From the NCBI GenBank assembly GCA_951230915.1, contig OX579635.1, positions 31,806,001 through 31,870,000 of the forward strand: a stretch of 64,000 nucleotides of DNA, in the 5' to 3' direction. Below the pieces are notes generated by a model, which saw only the letters and a program-made list of their open reading frames with translations, had not been told where the DNA came from and did no database searches. Below, piece by piece: positions 34,764 to 46,697 of the stretch. The translations under genes were made by a program, and so were the position numbers. This DNA is from Antitrichia curtipendula (taxonomy: Eukaryota; Streptophyta; Bryopsida; Hypnales; Leucodontaceae). Numbering within the stretch: the first letter of the stretch is position 1; each line of letters opens with the position of its first letter.

Positions 34764-37351
34764 ATGACAGTCAAGTGGTACAATACTCTCACCTTCATTG
34801 ATTCTACTGTTTTTTTCATTTGTTTCAATGGCGTTTCTGGTGAAGAAGATAGCCTTCCAATCTGTTTCCGACCAAGAGTTAGGGTTGAGGGTTTAGGGTT
34901 TAGGGAGCTTCTTAGTATTGGAAGACCTATGAAAACAGGCGCTTCTTATGATGTCTCTGCTTTTTCACTACGTTTCTGTAGTCAAACTCGAACGGTGGTT
35001 GTGCCATTTGAAATTGTAGGCAGCAAATTTCTATCGGTTGCTGTATCCTGAATACTGGAAATTAGGATATGGCGAATGGTTTGTTAGAATTGCGTTGTTC
35101 ATAGCTATCATTTGCAGATTTCAACTTCGTTAGGGTACATCCCCATGCGGGAGAGAACTTGACAATGTCGTGCGATGAATGATGGCAGGCTTTACTACTG
35201 GCAGCCCACTGTAGGCGGAACAGTTAGCAGCCAAACGTTGTTCGACGCCTTCAAGCGCATCGAAGCCTTGCATGGTTTGAAGACGTTTCGATGGCAGATT
35301 ACAGCTTCGCAGTTCCGTCCCAACCAACGAGGTATATTCCTTTTTCACAAGATTTTTTGCACCTGATTTGTTCAGAATTTTACTAGACATCGTGTGTTTT
35401 GTTCCCCACGTCAATACTATCGATATGATGATGGTATTGATGTGGAAAACACCATCTTGTGCGTAACAAAGCAGGCATATGATAGATTTCTGCAACCCTA
35501 AATCCCAAATCTTGATTAAATGCGTTGTTCTGAAAGGTACAAGATACTCAAACCGTGTGGGACCTGATCCTTCTTTTCTCTTGACTGACCCTGGTAGCAT
35601 CAGCAACCCATATGTTTGTACACTTGGTTGGATTCGTTAGCGTGTTCTGTAAGCATGACTTGGCTAATTGGCTATGGGCACTTATGTTTTGGGGTTGTCT
35701 ACTCTCACTTCCAAAGGCGTAAAACCTACCATCTTGAATGATTGCTTAAGAAATCCAGATATAGTGCTAAAATTCCGGGCTATTCATCTTCCAAGAACCA
35801 CTCTCCTGCATATTGAAAATGCTTACAGTGACGTAAATAGTATCGTCTACCATCTTGCAGAGCCAGTGCTTCCGGTGGAGTGTGCAAGGGAGTTATGGGG
35901 GGTGTCGTTTTCGGAGGTGCCTGAAAAATACTATTTTGCATTGAGGCAAGAGCATATGGTGGTGGAGGCTGATGCCACCATGCAAGCCATCATGGAGAAG
36001 CTGCAAGTGTATCGGAACAGGCTCACTATTCTTTTCGAAGTGAGTTCCCCGGACGTTCCTCGCATGTTCTTCCTCTTGTTGACCAGTGCTTGAAGCTGTT
36101 TAGAGAAAAACGATGCTGAGATTCAGAGCTTTTTATGCAGGGATTTCAATACGAATTGGGAGACTTCCACATCAAAGCAGGCAGGGCAATTCTGGCTCCT
36201 ACCGAAAATCTGCGGGGCATCATTTTAGAGGTCTATTATGTTTCATTTCTATTCTTTTGTTTTATTTTCTTTTACTTCGTTCTGATTTCGGTATCCTGAC
36301 GGTCACTGCATTCCATTTCATTGTTGTTCCTACTTCGAGGTAAGAGATTAAGCACCCGTTCAGAACTGTAGAAAGGGGAGAGACTAAGCAATAGCTCAAA
36401 ACTGCTGAAAGGGAAGAGACGAAGCTATGGTTCAAAACTGTATTAAGTTCTGGTGTTTAACGAAATTGAGACATGCGTTACGCGTAACAGTAGCACATTG
36501 GGGTCGTCATCCCAAAGAAAGAATATTTCTTAAGTCTAATAGACTTGTGATAAGGTATGCGCTCCTACAATTGTCATTAATTACAACTGAGCGTAGTTAT
36601 TAGTATTAAACATATATTATTAGTAGTAAATCTTATTGGCAATTGAAATAGGATTCCAACACACTCTAGCATGCATTATTGGGACACTATATGAATACGT
36701 TATGAATTTTCAAAGTATCGTCTCTTGGTGTACCCCAAACCACCAAATAGTCTCTCATGGTTTGATTATGTACATCTTGGGTAATCAGTATCTACAGTAG
36801 GTTTCTAAGACACGTTTTGGTCCAATTGTAGGTGTCGGTTCAATGTTGAGTATGGGTGTACTGTACATGTCTTATGCAATCATAGGAATAGTGGTATTCT
36901 AAGGTTGTCAAATAGAGTTGTTTTTTAAATTTCAATCAGTGAGGAATACATCGCGGATTGCATTGGGATTGTACTAAGAATTGTATTGGGGATTGTACTT
37001 CGAGGATTCCATTGAAAGAGACATATGAACTTTATACATTTCTATTTGGGTTAGAGACACGTGCGATTATCTGCTTGTTGACTTTGGTTTGTACTTCAAC
37101 GTTTTGCTCGCTCACAGGCATTTTGTAAATACACGCAGGTGGACTATAAGCCGTTGTCATCTGTGGCGCAATCTCGAAGAGTAGTGCAGGACTTCATGGA
37201 GTCTTTGCATAAAGGGATTACCACGGGTCAATTTGTGCCTTTAGAATCCCACTTTGCTGAATTCTCACTCCCAGACCTCTACTCGTGGCAGCACACTTCT
37301 CTCCAGTATGTTACCCTCATGGCGTTTCTTCTCTCCCAACAAAGAGTATGA
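34764..37351 (+). CDS. MED20: Mediator subunit 20 (MED20), 5 exons, 212 aa
   Basis: Exons 34764-34777, 35189-35331, 35861-36039, 36141-36230 and 37139-37351, all GT-AG and phase-compatible, 212 codons plus TGA. The first coding exon is only 14 nt (MTVK plus part of W). The sequence follows plant MED20 in order: MTVKWLYYWQPTVGGTV, then FKRIEALHGLKTFRWQ, EKYYFALRQEHMVVEADATM, IMEKLQVYRNRLTILFEGFQ, YELGDFHIKAGRAILAPTEN, LRGIILEVDYKPLSSVAQS, and a C-terminal DLYSWQHTSLQYVTLM. Arabidopsis MED20a is about 219 residues, so this is full length. It is a TBP-fold-like protein of the Mediator head module that helps RNA polymerase II initiation in the nucleus. No defects were seen. The promoter side carries telo-box-like motifs and a tandem array. 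Confidence 0.93.
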
Positions 37352-38492
37352 CATTGATGAAGATTTTGGCTGTCCCTTTTGCATGCTGTAAGATCTCTCC
37401 AGTCTGATTGATGTTCCATGAACTTTGGCTCAAATGATGGGAAGCATCTGCATGGTTTCAAAAGTTTAGACCATCTTTCTGCTATGACAGAAAACATGCT
37501 GTAGAGATGAAAGCTTTTTGTCAGCTTTGTTTGTACAGAACACGGGATTGGTGAATCCACCGTTTGTTTGATTTAGAGTGATTTGGGGGGCCAATATTTT
37601 AAAAGCCTTATCGTGTAGAATGGCGACTTTACTGACAGTTTTTGGTGTTGCATTATTTTGGTAGCGTTCATTCATGTCAATCCCACGAGATGATTGGCTC
37701 TTTTTCGTGAAGTTGTTGTAGTTTTTCACCTTTGGAATTGGGCCAAGTTGCCCACTCTCATCGCAGGTACTGCTCTGCTCTGCTCTGACCTTGAGAATTG
37801 GCTAAAGGCATGTACACCTATAATCATCACTGCCCTAAATGCTACACCTACATTTGGACCAAACACCGTCACTTTTACTAGATCATGTTTGATTATATAA
37901 AATTGTACCCTATCCGAAACATGAAAAAAAAAGTCTTTTGAGAGCCTATTGTTGGTTTTTTGGTACACCTAGAGACATTACTTTAAATATTCATGACTTA
38001 TTCAGATGGTGTCCTAATAATGCTATGCTAAAGTGTGTTGGAATCCCCTTTCAGCTACCAATAAGATCTAGCAGACATAATTAAATGTTTAATAATAGTA
38101 ATTATGCTCAATTAGTGTTGAAGGTTTAGTGTGTGCATCCTTTTTTTATTCTGATCATCTGTGTTGTTGCCCAATCTTGAGAGATATGCAGTCAATTATT
38201 GAGCTTTTTTTTTCTTTTATCTTACTGAATTATCTTATTAATTTCGATTCATTCACACTGACTGTACTGTACACTCTACCACGTCGATCAGGATAATGAC
38301 GCACAAGTCTTTGATTTGCGTAGTACACAACTAGCATAGTCTTGTTTTTGATTTGCAAACTACACAACTAGCATAGGGCTTTGTTTCGTTTTTGTGAAGT
38401 TTATTGTTCCTAGACAACAGGCATAGAATTAAAAAAAAACATATTACCGTACTGGAAAAAGCTTTAAGAAAGCTTGAGGAAACTGTACTGTT
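37352..38492. other. Spacer between convergent MED20 and PCC13-62-like genes
   Basis: 3' flanks of two convergent genes. It contains a decayed TA-type element (37807-38137), a poly-T tract near 38205 and a short duplicated phrase (ctacacaactagcatag) near 38320-38375. No exon was seen. Confidence 0.5.
37807..38137 (+). mobile_element. Decayed TA-type miniature element, copy 4
   Basis: The interior shares tgctaaagtgtgttggaatcc-like, cccctttcagctaccaa and aataatagtaattatgctca blocks with 9336-9607 and 24073-24351. The ends (AGGCATGTACACCT left, gtgtgtgcatcctt right) are only loosely inverted, so exact boundaries are uncertain. Confidence 0.45.
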
Positions 38493-41400
38493 TTAAGCCT
38501 GCGCCGACAGATACTTTGCAGCAATCTTCCCATTGGCGCCCTGTGGGAAGAACAGGCCTGGAATGGAGGCATTGCCGGTTCCATACAGTACTTGCAGAAT
38601 CTGTGCACACACACACACACACACACACACGGCATCATCAGTCCTTTTCTTTGCAAATGTGTCAGGTTAAGATAAGTATACCCAAAAGCAACAAAAACAC
38701 TAAGAAAACAAACAATAAGGTAAGAAACACCTACTAGACCCAAATTGGGGGTGTTGTACCTGACCTGTAGCGTGCATCTATTTCCAGACATGGCTGGAAT
38801 TAGATTTCCAACCGAATCTTGGAATGTGGTTTTTTTCCCTCCTTTTCAAGGTTGGAACTCATTAGGTGATGACACATCATGTCCCAAAGTAGTGACCAAG
38901 AAAGTAGGAAAGTAACGAGTAGGGGAAGTAGTTCTTGAATGGTTGGAAATTGGAAGGTCCTAACATTTTGGTTGTGGGCTTGGAACTACTTTTTTGGCTC
39001 CTGAAAAACACAACAATTTCAATTTTTGGAAATAAAATTTCAAGAAAAAAATGTAGTCCCTATATTTCCTATCTTTCTACAAAGGAAAAATATGCACCCT
39101 CCTCATAGTGCACATCATGTGTTGCAAAAAATCGCTTAAATGATCGGGTGTATGGGTGTTTCTACCTTGTGTACAAGAATCCTGTGTTTAGGGATATCAA
39201 ATTTACAACAACAATAGAGTTAATTGGAAAGTTCATTCTACATTTGTAAATGGGTGTTAGAGAAAGCTTTAACTAAGAATAGTATAAAAGGAACATGGCT
39301 CCAAACTCCATCACACCCTAGTTTGGGTGCTCCAAGGAGTTTTGTCTTGTGTTTTTCCTAAATTCTTGTTCCTAATCTAGCATTGCATACACTTTACAAT
39401 TAACTCTAATGTGTAGTGTTGGTTTGGACATATTTATTTTACTTAAGGGCAAGAATCCTTGAACCAATTTTAGAGCTTTTATTTCCCAATAAACCATCTT
39501 TCAAAAGAAAGTTGATATTTTCAACTCTAATCCCATTTAAAACATACATCAATGAACCCTATTACTTGGTGGCAACTAAATGTTGGAATGGAGGGGAGAT
39601 GGTTACATTTCATAACCTTGTCATTTTCTTTGACATTGTGGTGTCCTTATGATTTGATCATGATATCATTGAATAATCTCATGATAATGTAGTAAAGTCC
39701 ATTGTTGTACCAAAATGGGATAGTCTTAAAAGAAAAATAAATCTTGGTCAGTGGTTTATTTTAGATGTTTGTTTGATGTCTATCATTGTTTATTATGTCT
39801 TTGATTCTTTGATGTTGGTGAACATGAATAATATTAATTCTCTTGTACATATATACAATAAACATGAAAATAGAGCTTCATTGTCATTGTAACAAATAAC
39901 TTCCCTCTTGTTACTTCCTATAGTAAAGATCTACTTTCCTATTATTAAATCTATGTTTTTGACAACACTACTTTAATGCTTTAATTTGTTTGTTTGTTTG
40001 TTTTGGACAAAAAGATCAATAATAATATTCTACAACCTAAAGATTTTTTTCCTAAGACCTTCTATGACACTTTACAAGTTGATGGAATATTTGTATTGAA
40101 GGTTATGGAAAGGAAATTTGAAAAGAAGATTCTAAGTAGTATAGAGACCATGTCAAAGTTGACCAACCCTTAAAGTACTAAAAAGTTCAAATTAGATTTC
40201 ACATTCATTTTATATATTACAAGAACCACCTATATTATTTACCTTGTGTCTTATTTTTCTTGATTAAGTGTTATTAACTTAACTTAGGTACATTGATTTG
40301 CCCTAATAGTGGGGAGGAGAAATCAATGTCATCTACAATATTAATGTCACTGTAGGAATTTTTTTTATAGGAATTGGCATAAAAAAATATATTTGGTGGT
40401 CAAAGTCGGCAAAAAATACTTCTAAATGTAGGTGTTGGAATTTGGAGGATATTATTACTTATTTATTTTTAAATTGGAAAAATAATAATTTTTCTATATG
40501 TAGGCACAAGTTGATCACATTTGTCAACTTTAATTCATTTTTAAGAGGGAAATGGCAACTTTGATCATCGGGGATGGTAGTGCTATTTGAAGTTGAATTA
40601 ATTTAAATTTTTATAATCTTGATAAATTAGTGTCACATGCACTATAGCATAATAGCGTTCTAGGTAGGCACCTGTTCAGGGCTTCGTCCTACAGACAAAG
40701 AGTTGGCATTGACAGTAATAATGTTGCCGGTGAGCAAATTCTCAGGAGTGTCGCTGCTAGGCACGAGCACGCCTTCATCGATGGTGACAGGTAGAGTAAA
40801 GGTATTGTTTGGCTTTTGAGGGTCCTTCACTGTGCGTTTGTCTTCATCCAACTTCTCCCGTAATGCAGACAATACAGTAGTGAATTCGCCCACCGTCATA
40901 TTGTACCGTTCAACCACTTGTCTTCTCCGTTGGTACAACACCGTCCGAATTGATGCATCCTCTGCCCCTTTCACTCCCACTAGCCTTCCTACTAACTACC
41001 GTCCATTGCCTCCATAAAAAAAATTAATTAATTATTATTTTTTTAAATGTTATATTTTAATGTATTTTGAACAAGCAACTCTGTTACAAGTGGCTCTCTC
41101 TTTGTTGTGTTGTTTTGTTTTTCAAGTAAGGTCCTATTCAAACTTTTTCATGTATAACTTCAATTATCAATCAAAATCTCCTCCTCTTTGGATCTAGAGG
41201 CATCAAATTTAACATAAGAAAATAATGGCATTATTGAGCTATAAATTAAGGGTGTCTTTTGGAGCCATTTGTACTTTTAGTTTGTTTTTTTGAGTCAAAT
41301 CTTCATGCTTTCAGTTTTTAGCTTTTTACTCTCCTTCCAACTTAGTCCAATTTCATAATCTTTAGAAATTAGTTTTCCTAATTTGGTAAGACTTATTTGG

Positions 41401-43595
41401 GTTGAATTTTTAGCCATCTACAAAAATGAAAATTCTTATCTCTATGCTTTGAATCTTGAAAAGAAATAGTCTAGGTAAGTAATGTCATGACATAGTTGTC
41501 TTGTCAAACACTAGGACACAATGTCTTACATGAGATCTAGGACTTTGTATAGACCTCTCCATCCATCTAATAGGTAGATTTTTAGAATATACCAAAAAGA
41601 TTTGGGAATATTAAAAAATATTCAAGAATGTTCTATGAGCGCGTCTAATATACTAGACACATGTTCAACATGACACCATTCAATAGACATTCTACAAGAC
41701 AGAAATGGACCAATTTTAATCTTAATAGAACCAAAATTCATACATCCAAAAATTTGCCCAATTTTTATGCAATTTTTGTTTTGAAAGTTTGAATGACTTG
41801 AATATATGCTTACATTGCGAGCGCATTTGCCTTCCGTGTGGGCATTGAGGGCCACATAGCCTGTATAGGTAGTATAGGACAACATATATGCAGCCAACAA
41901 GAAGTGGTTGCCAGTAGTGTAGGGATCAAATGCTGGCTTCAATTTCCTTCCAAATGCTTCATTGAAGAGGCCCCCCCACACATGCCGACTGAGGTCTATA
42001 GTGGGTCTTGCGATTGTCTTGTCTCCTAATTTGCTTGAAATCTCCCTACCACACACCCAACCATCGACAACTATGAGTGAACACATTAGCAATTGAACAA
42101 TATTCAAACAAAATATGAATTTGTTATGATTTTTTGAATTGGACTACTTGAGTAGCCCAAAAGAGTCATTTGGTCATCCAAAATCAATTAGCATGTCAAT
42201 AATAGTCATCTCACTTGCTTGAAATGGTCACTATATTCTCCTAAATAGACACAACATCTAGACCAGCTGAATCTTGAACATTATTTGAAGCCATAGTAGA
42301 CAATCTCATTTCCTTTTTAAAAATCTATGGCCATTGACCTAGGTCATACTTAGGCCAGAATTGCTTCTTGCTTTGTACTCAACAAGTACCACTTGTAAGG
42401 CATTTGTTTGCATATGTTTGTGATGTCATCTATGCTAAATTGAATATTTAGGTTGTGGCTTGTAGTAGGCATTGTCACGACCTTGTACCTACACAATTTA
42501 GTATGACATGCATACACTATACAACAAGTTGTAGGTACGTCATACAATATTCAATCTACATCATAGCCACCTCCACTTTTCAAAAGCAAATAAGGCATAT
42601 CCTCCTTTGCATTGTACCCAATTAATACAACCTTTAATCAGGATTGTCCTATCAAACACCACAGTGTGACATCTATGACGTCTAAGAGACCCCGCACTTG
42701 TCTATCTAATAAATAGATTTTTAGAATATACTAAGAACATTTGAGAATATTCAAGAATATTCAAGAGTATAATTAAAATATTTGAGAATATTCTACAAGC
42801 ACTTTTAACATACTAGACACATGTCCAATACCATTGACACCGTTTGTCAAACATCCTACAATACAAATATGGACAATACAACCCTATATATGGTCCACTT
42901 GTTTGCACTTGTTGCTAATTTCATCTATGGCTATGCTAAATTGAATATTACATGCGATGTACTGCAGCTTGCGATGGTCATAGTTACAATCTTGTTGCCC
43001 TTGTTGACATGAATTAGTATGACATGAACCCAATACTAAATGAAAACCACTGCATGCAAACTTTCAAAAGGGACTATCTCTTTTCCAAAAATTGTTTCTT
43101 TTGCGCATCGAAAAGTATGAACAAACAGAGAGACCTGATGTGGCCCAAAGATTGGAGCCCAAACTCTTTGGCCAAATGCTCAATAAACCGTCCCGTGTGT
43201 GCTCTTTGTGCGCCGCGAGGAGCTGGGCCTGTGACATTAAGGGAAGTGCCATTGAATTGATCAAGCCCAAATCCATAACCAGCATGCAGGAAAAACTCAG
43301 CCTCCAAATACTCTGCATTCAAAATCACATTCAATTCATCAATGTCGCGACTCGTGAAGGCCGGGCGCGTGCGATTCCTGTGTTTGTGGTGTCTCTTGCA
43401 CTTGCACAACTTCTTGGGCAACTTCTCTTCCTCCACCTCCACCTCCATCCCTTCCGTGTCGGTCTCATCTTCAAGGTTGTAATGTAACGCAACATTGTCT
43501 TCCAAATTTGTTTGTTGCTCTTCCTTAGCTATGGCAATAGTCGACAATACAAAAAGAATGAGAGCAAACCATGCTAGCATGAATCTAACCATCAT
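38493..43595 (-). CDS. Secreted desiccation-related PCC13-62-like protein, 4 exons, 374 aa
   Basis: Exons 43595-43135, 42045-41814, 40995-40672 and 38600-38493, all GT-AG and in phase, 374 codons plus TAA. Residues 1-23 (MMVRFMLAWFALILFVLSTI) are a signal peptide. An acidic stretch and a Lys/His/Arg-rich patch (CKCKRHHKHRNR) follow. The ferritin-like (Ferritin_2) domain begins at about residue 90 with DIDELNVILNAEYLEAEFFL and HAGYGFGLDQFNG, includes FIEHLAKEFGLQSLGHIR, FDPYTTGNHFLLAAYML and TGYVALN, and continues through ASIRTVLYQRRRQVVERYNM. The C-terminus, LYGTGNASIPGLFFPQGANG, closes the protein as in the family. PCC13-62 was described as desiccation-induced in resurrection plants; its molecular function is unclear. 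Intron 3 (about 2.1 kb) contains a repeat element (38719-39163) and abuts a CA microsatellite. No inactivating change was seen. Confidence 0.92.
38606..38630. repeat. (CA)n microsatellite at a 3' splice site
   Basis: A 25-nt uninterrupted CA run. On the coding (minus) strand it is a (TG)n tract directly before TGTGCACAG, the acceptor of exon 4 of the PCC13-62-like gene, so it sits where the polypyrimidine tract would be. Confidence 0.95.
38719..39163 (-). repeat. Dispersed repeat, copy 3, in intron 3 of the PCC13-62-like gene
   Basis: An inverted relative of 8373-9333 and 63617 onward. Left end GGTAAGAAACACC and right end GGGTGTTTCTACC are inverted, so this copy appears to show both termini (about 445 bp). 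It contains an uninterrupted TTAA (39136-39139) at the position where copy 1 carries the miniature element. Confidence 0.65.
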
Positions 43596-44395
43596 AGAAG
43601 AAGAGTTTAACAAAAAAGAAAAAAAAAAAAGTAACACGCTTTTCAATTTTGGATGTGTTGGTGTTAATATCTCAAGTAACTTATCATTTAAGGAGAGAGA
43701 ATCTTTTTCTTTATGATTGTTTTGTCTATTGTCATCATAACAACATAAAGGAAATTTTATAAAAAAAAATACCCTCTTTAAAATGGATTTGAAGAAGAAT
43801 ATCCTACATTTATCAAATTCTTCACTTTTGTGCAAATATAAAGACTAGCAAGATTCACCTATCTTAGCTACACTATTCACCAAAGACACTTTTTGTGAGA
43901 GCAAACAAGGTTAAGATGAATCTCATAATCATAGAGAAATTTATCTAAAAAAAATTGAGGATTCTATTTAGGCATGCTGGTGCTAATTAATCTTTTGAGG
44001 AATTTATCATTCTAGGTTACAAATTTTTATTTTTTATGATTATTTTTTTGGTTGTTGTCGTCACAATTTTTTTTTTAAATCACAATGTTTCCTACGTGAT
44101 AGTTTGAGGAAGAATATTCTACAATTGTCGGACTCCTACAACTTTCATGCAGTTAGAAACTACTAGCACAATTATAAAACCTAATATCTCAACTACATTG
44201 TGCGCCAACTCCACCCCCACTTGCAAGGGTTAATGATGTAAGGATTGTTGTTTTTATTACTAAATTTTGATCAACAATGAATTGGAAGGTGAAGGGTGAA
44301 TCACTGGATTTTTGTGAAGGAATTTGTGGAAGCAGTTGACTGGTTCGTGGGGATGGAGCCATGGAAGTCTCGGCAGTTAACAGTTGAAGCGGTTA
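43596..44395. other. Upstream flank of the PCC13-62-like gene
   Basis: AT-rich. It contains an imperfect direct duplication: 43600-43830 and 43920-44170 share gaggaattta-like, tttatgattgttttgtct-like and gaagaatatcctaca-like blocks, suggesting duplication of the promoter/leader. No additional exon was recognised. Confidence 0.45.
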
Positions 44396-44882
44396 CATTC
44401 TGGCTATTGTGCCTAGTTACTACTATTATAATGGGTCAAATTTTCACATATTCTTGTTGTCAAGTGAAAGAAGGTTCCAACGTACTAAAGAACATGACAT
44501 TTGGATACTGTATGCAAAAGTTATGAAGGGTCAAAAAAATCGGTAGAAGGTTCCAATGCACTAAAGAACATGACATTTGGATACTGTATGCAAAAATTAT
44601 GAAGGGTCAAAAAAATCGGTAGAAGGTTCCAATGCACTAAAGAACACGACATTTGGATACTGTATGCAAAAGTTACGAAGGGTCAAAAAAATCGGTAGAA
44701 GGTTCCAATGCACTAAAGAACATGACATTTGGATATTGTATGCAAAAGTTATGAAGGGTCAAAAAAATTGGTAGAGCTTCTAAAATAATTTCTCCATCAT
44801 ACATACATCTTGATTTTGGAGATGTACACAGAGTGGTGATGGCGGTTTTGGACGGGGTGCAATTATGGGTGTATCCACCTTT
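44396..44882 (-). mobile_element. TA-type miniature element, copy 3, with tandem expansion
   Basis: An inverted copy of the 9336-9607 family. It reads ttgtgcctagttactactat at one end, tgattttggagatgtacaca near the other, and ends GGGTGTATCCACCT followed by TTA. It is longer than its relatives because an internal block is repeated in tandem (44469-44772). The left terminus is not clearly preserved. Confidence 0.7.
44469..44772. repeat. Four 76-bp tandem units inside a miniature element
   Basis: Units start at 44469, 44545, 44621 and 44697, exactly 76 bp apart, each beginning agaaggttccaa and containing gacatttggatactgtatgc. Identity between units is very high (a few substitutions each), indicating recent amplification. 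The length is not a multiple of three, so open frames through it are incidental. Confidence 0.95.
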
Positions 44883-46697
44883 AGTTAGTGTTATTAGAAT
44901 ACATTGTTAAAAATACAATAACTCTAGAAGTAAAGTAGAATATTAGTTGGTTGAAGTTCCTAGAAACTATTTTAAAAATAAAGTATTCTTAAACTTGGAA
45001 GGATGCCGGTCGATGACCAAGGTAGTCACTCAACAAAAGTGATTTGATTTTTGTACCAATAGGTCCATTCTTCATTTCTACATTAAGAAAATCATTACAA
45101 AATTATCCATCAAACACTTTTAGGCTATGTCATTGTGTTACAAGCTTAAGAAACTATTTGTATTGTGAGTAGTCTCGGGAGGGAGGGGGGAAGGTGAAGA
45201 AAGGGGTTAATTTTTTTTAATCTTTTCTCACTTTTGCAAATTAAATTTTTTAATAGCATCATAATTTTCATAATACACTACAGTAGTCCTCTATAAAGAG
45301 CCAAGCCAAGACTGGTTTGACACATTACAATAGAGAGGTTATTGCATTAGGGAAGGTCATTTGCATTCATGACATTTGTATGCAATCCATGCCAGAACCA
45401 ACAATCAATATTACTTTAGAGAGTGTTGCTTTTTAGAGGTTTTGCTGTAAATAAGGCTTTACTTCACTTGGCACTACTAATGACACCCAACTAACACTTT
45501 TGGACTATATCACTAATGATGAACTTTAATTAGTTCTTCAAAACAAGGATTCACTCATGAAGGTAAATTGGTTGCACAACAATCATATAAACAAATTTGA
45601 CTACCACAATAGAACCTCTCTATAATAATACTTTGTAAAGTAATAACCTCTCTAAGGTAATATTGATTGCTCGGTCTTGCCCTGGACCACATATTAATGC
45701 AATGACCCACCAGCTAATGTAATATAATAGTCAGCCCAATCTCAGTCATATTACTTAAGAGAGGTTCTACTGTAACAAGCCTTAAAAGACTTCCAAGACT
45801 CCTGGTCGCTGGCTGAATAATGTTTTGCAAATTTTGCAGGTGAGGCTATTTTGCAGCATCACTAATAGGATCACTAATCTGAGTAGCACAGTAGTGATAA
45901 AGTTCGGCTGTAAAGTGTCAACCGAGGTCTCACGTGAAAACAGTGGCCCCTGGACATGTCCAGAACTGCACACAGAAAATCACGATAATCAACTGAAGGA
46001 AAAGTTACCAGTTTACAGAATATTTACAGTCTCGACTCTGATGATACACTCTGTAGTTGCACATTTCCTGTATATCCCAAGAATCTGCTATGTTGTGTAC
46101 AAATCTGATTGGAATCCCACATGTCAGGGTGCATTTCGAAGTCCATTACTGTACTCCCGTCCAGCCAATGCAAGCAAAACTAAGAAAATGGGAAGGCACA
46201 TGATAATTGTATTAAAGAATCAGGAACAGACAAATACAGAACGGTGGACAACGTCCAGTACTCGTCACTAAATTATAAGAACGCCGGCCTCTTTTGAGGT
46301 CGGAGTGAATCAAGAGTCAGTTCCTGCTAAACCCCTACCTATGCCCACAGGACACACAATATAGTAATTTAACTGACGGACAAACCGTGACTGAGGCTGT
46401 GTCGCTAGTTGGCCGACTCTTGTATTCTATTCCCCTTCAATAACGTCGTCAATAATACCGCAATAATAACACCAACGTTTCCGTGAACTCATTTCTCATC
46501 CTTCATAAGAAGGGGAGAGATCAGCTCAACATTCACCATGAGCTAACAGTCGTTCATTTTTGCTTGTGCACGATCCACTGTAGAGTTAGCAAGTGGGGGT
46601 ACCTTGGACAGGTAGCTCTGAAGTACACAGGTACCTTGAGTGCAGAAAGCTTGATGTATTTGTCGATGGATGATGATACGGAAACGAAGCTTTGAGG
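44883..46697. other. Spacer downstream of the cyclophilin gene
   Basis: AT-rich to about 45780, then moderate GC up to the cyclophilin stop codon. A 148-codon + strand frame at 45825-46271 has no recognisable features. No gene is supported. Confidence 0.45.

Noticed and set aside
44577..44774. 65-codon frame with a repeated peptide
   Set aside because: Produced by the 76-bp tandem repeat, whose period is not a multiple of three.
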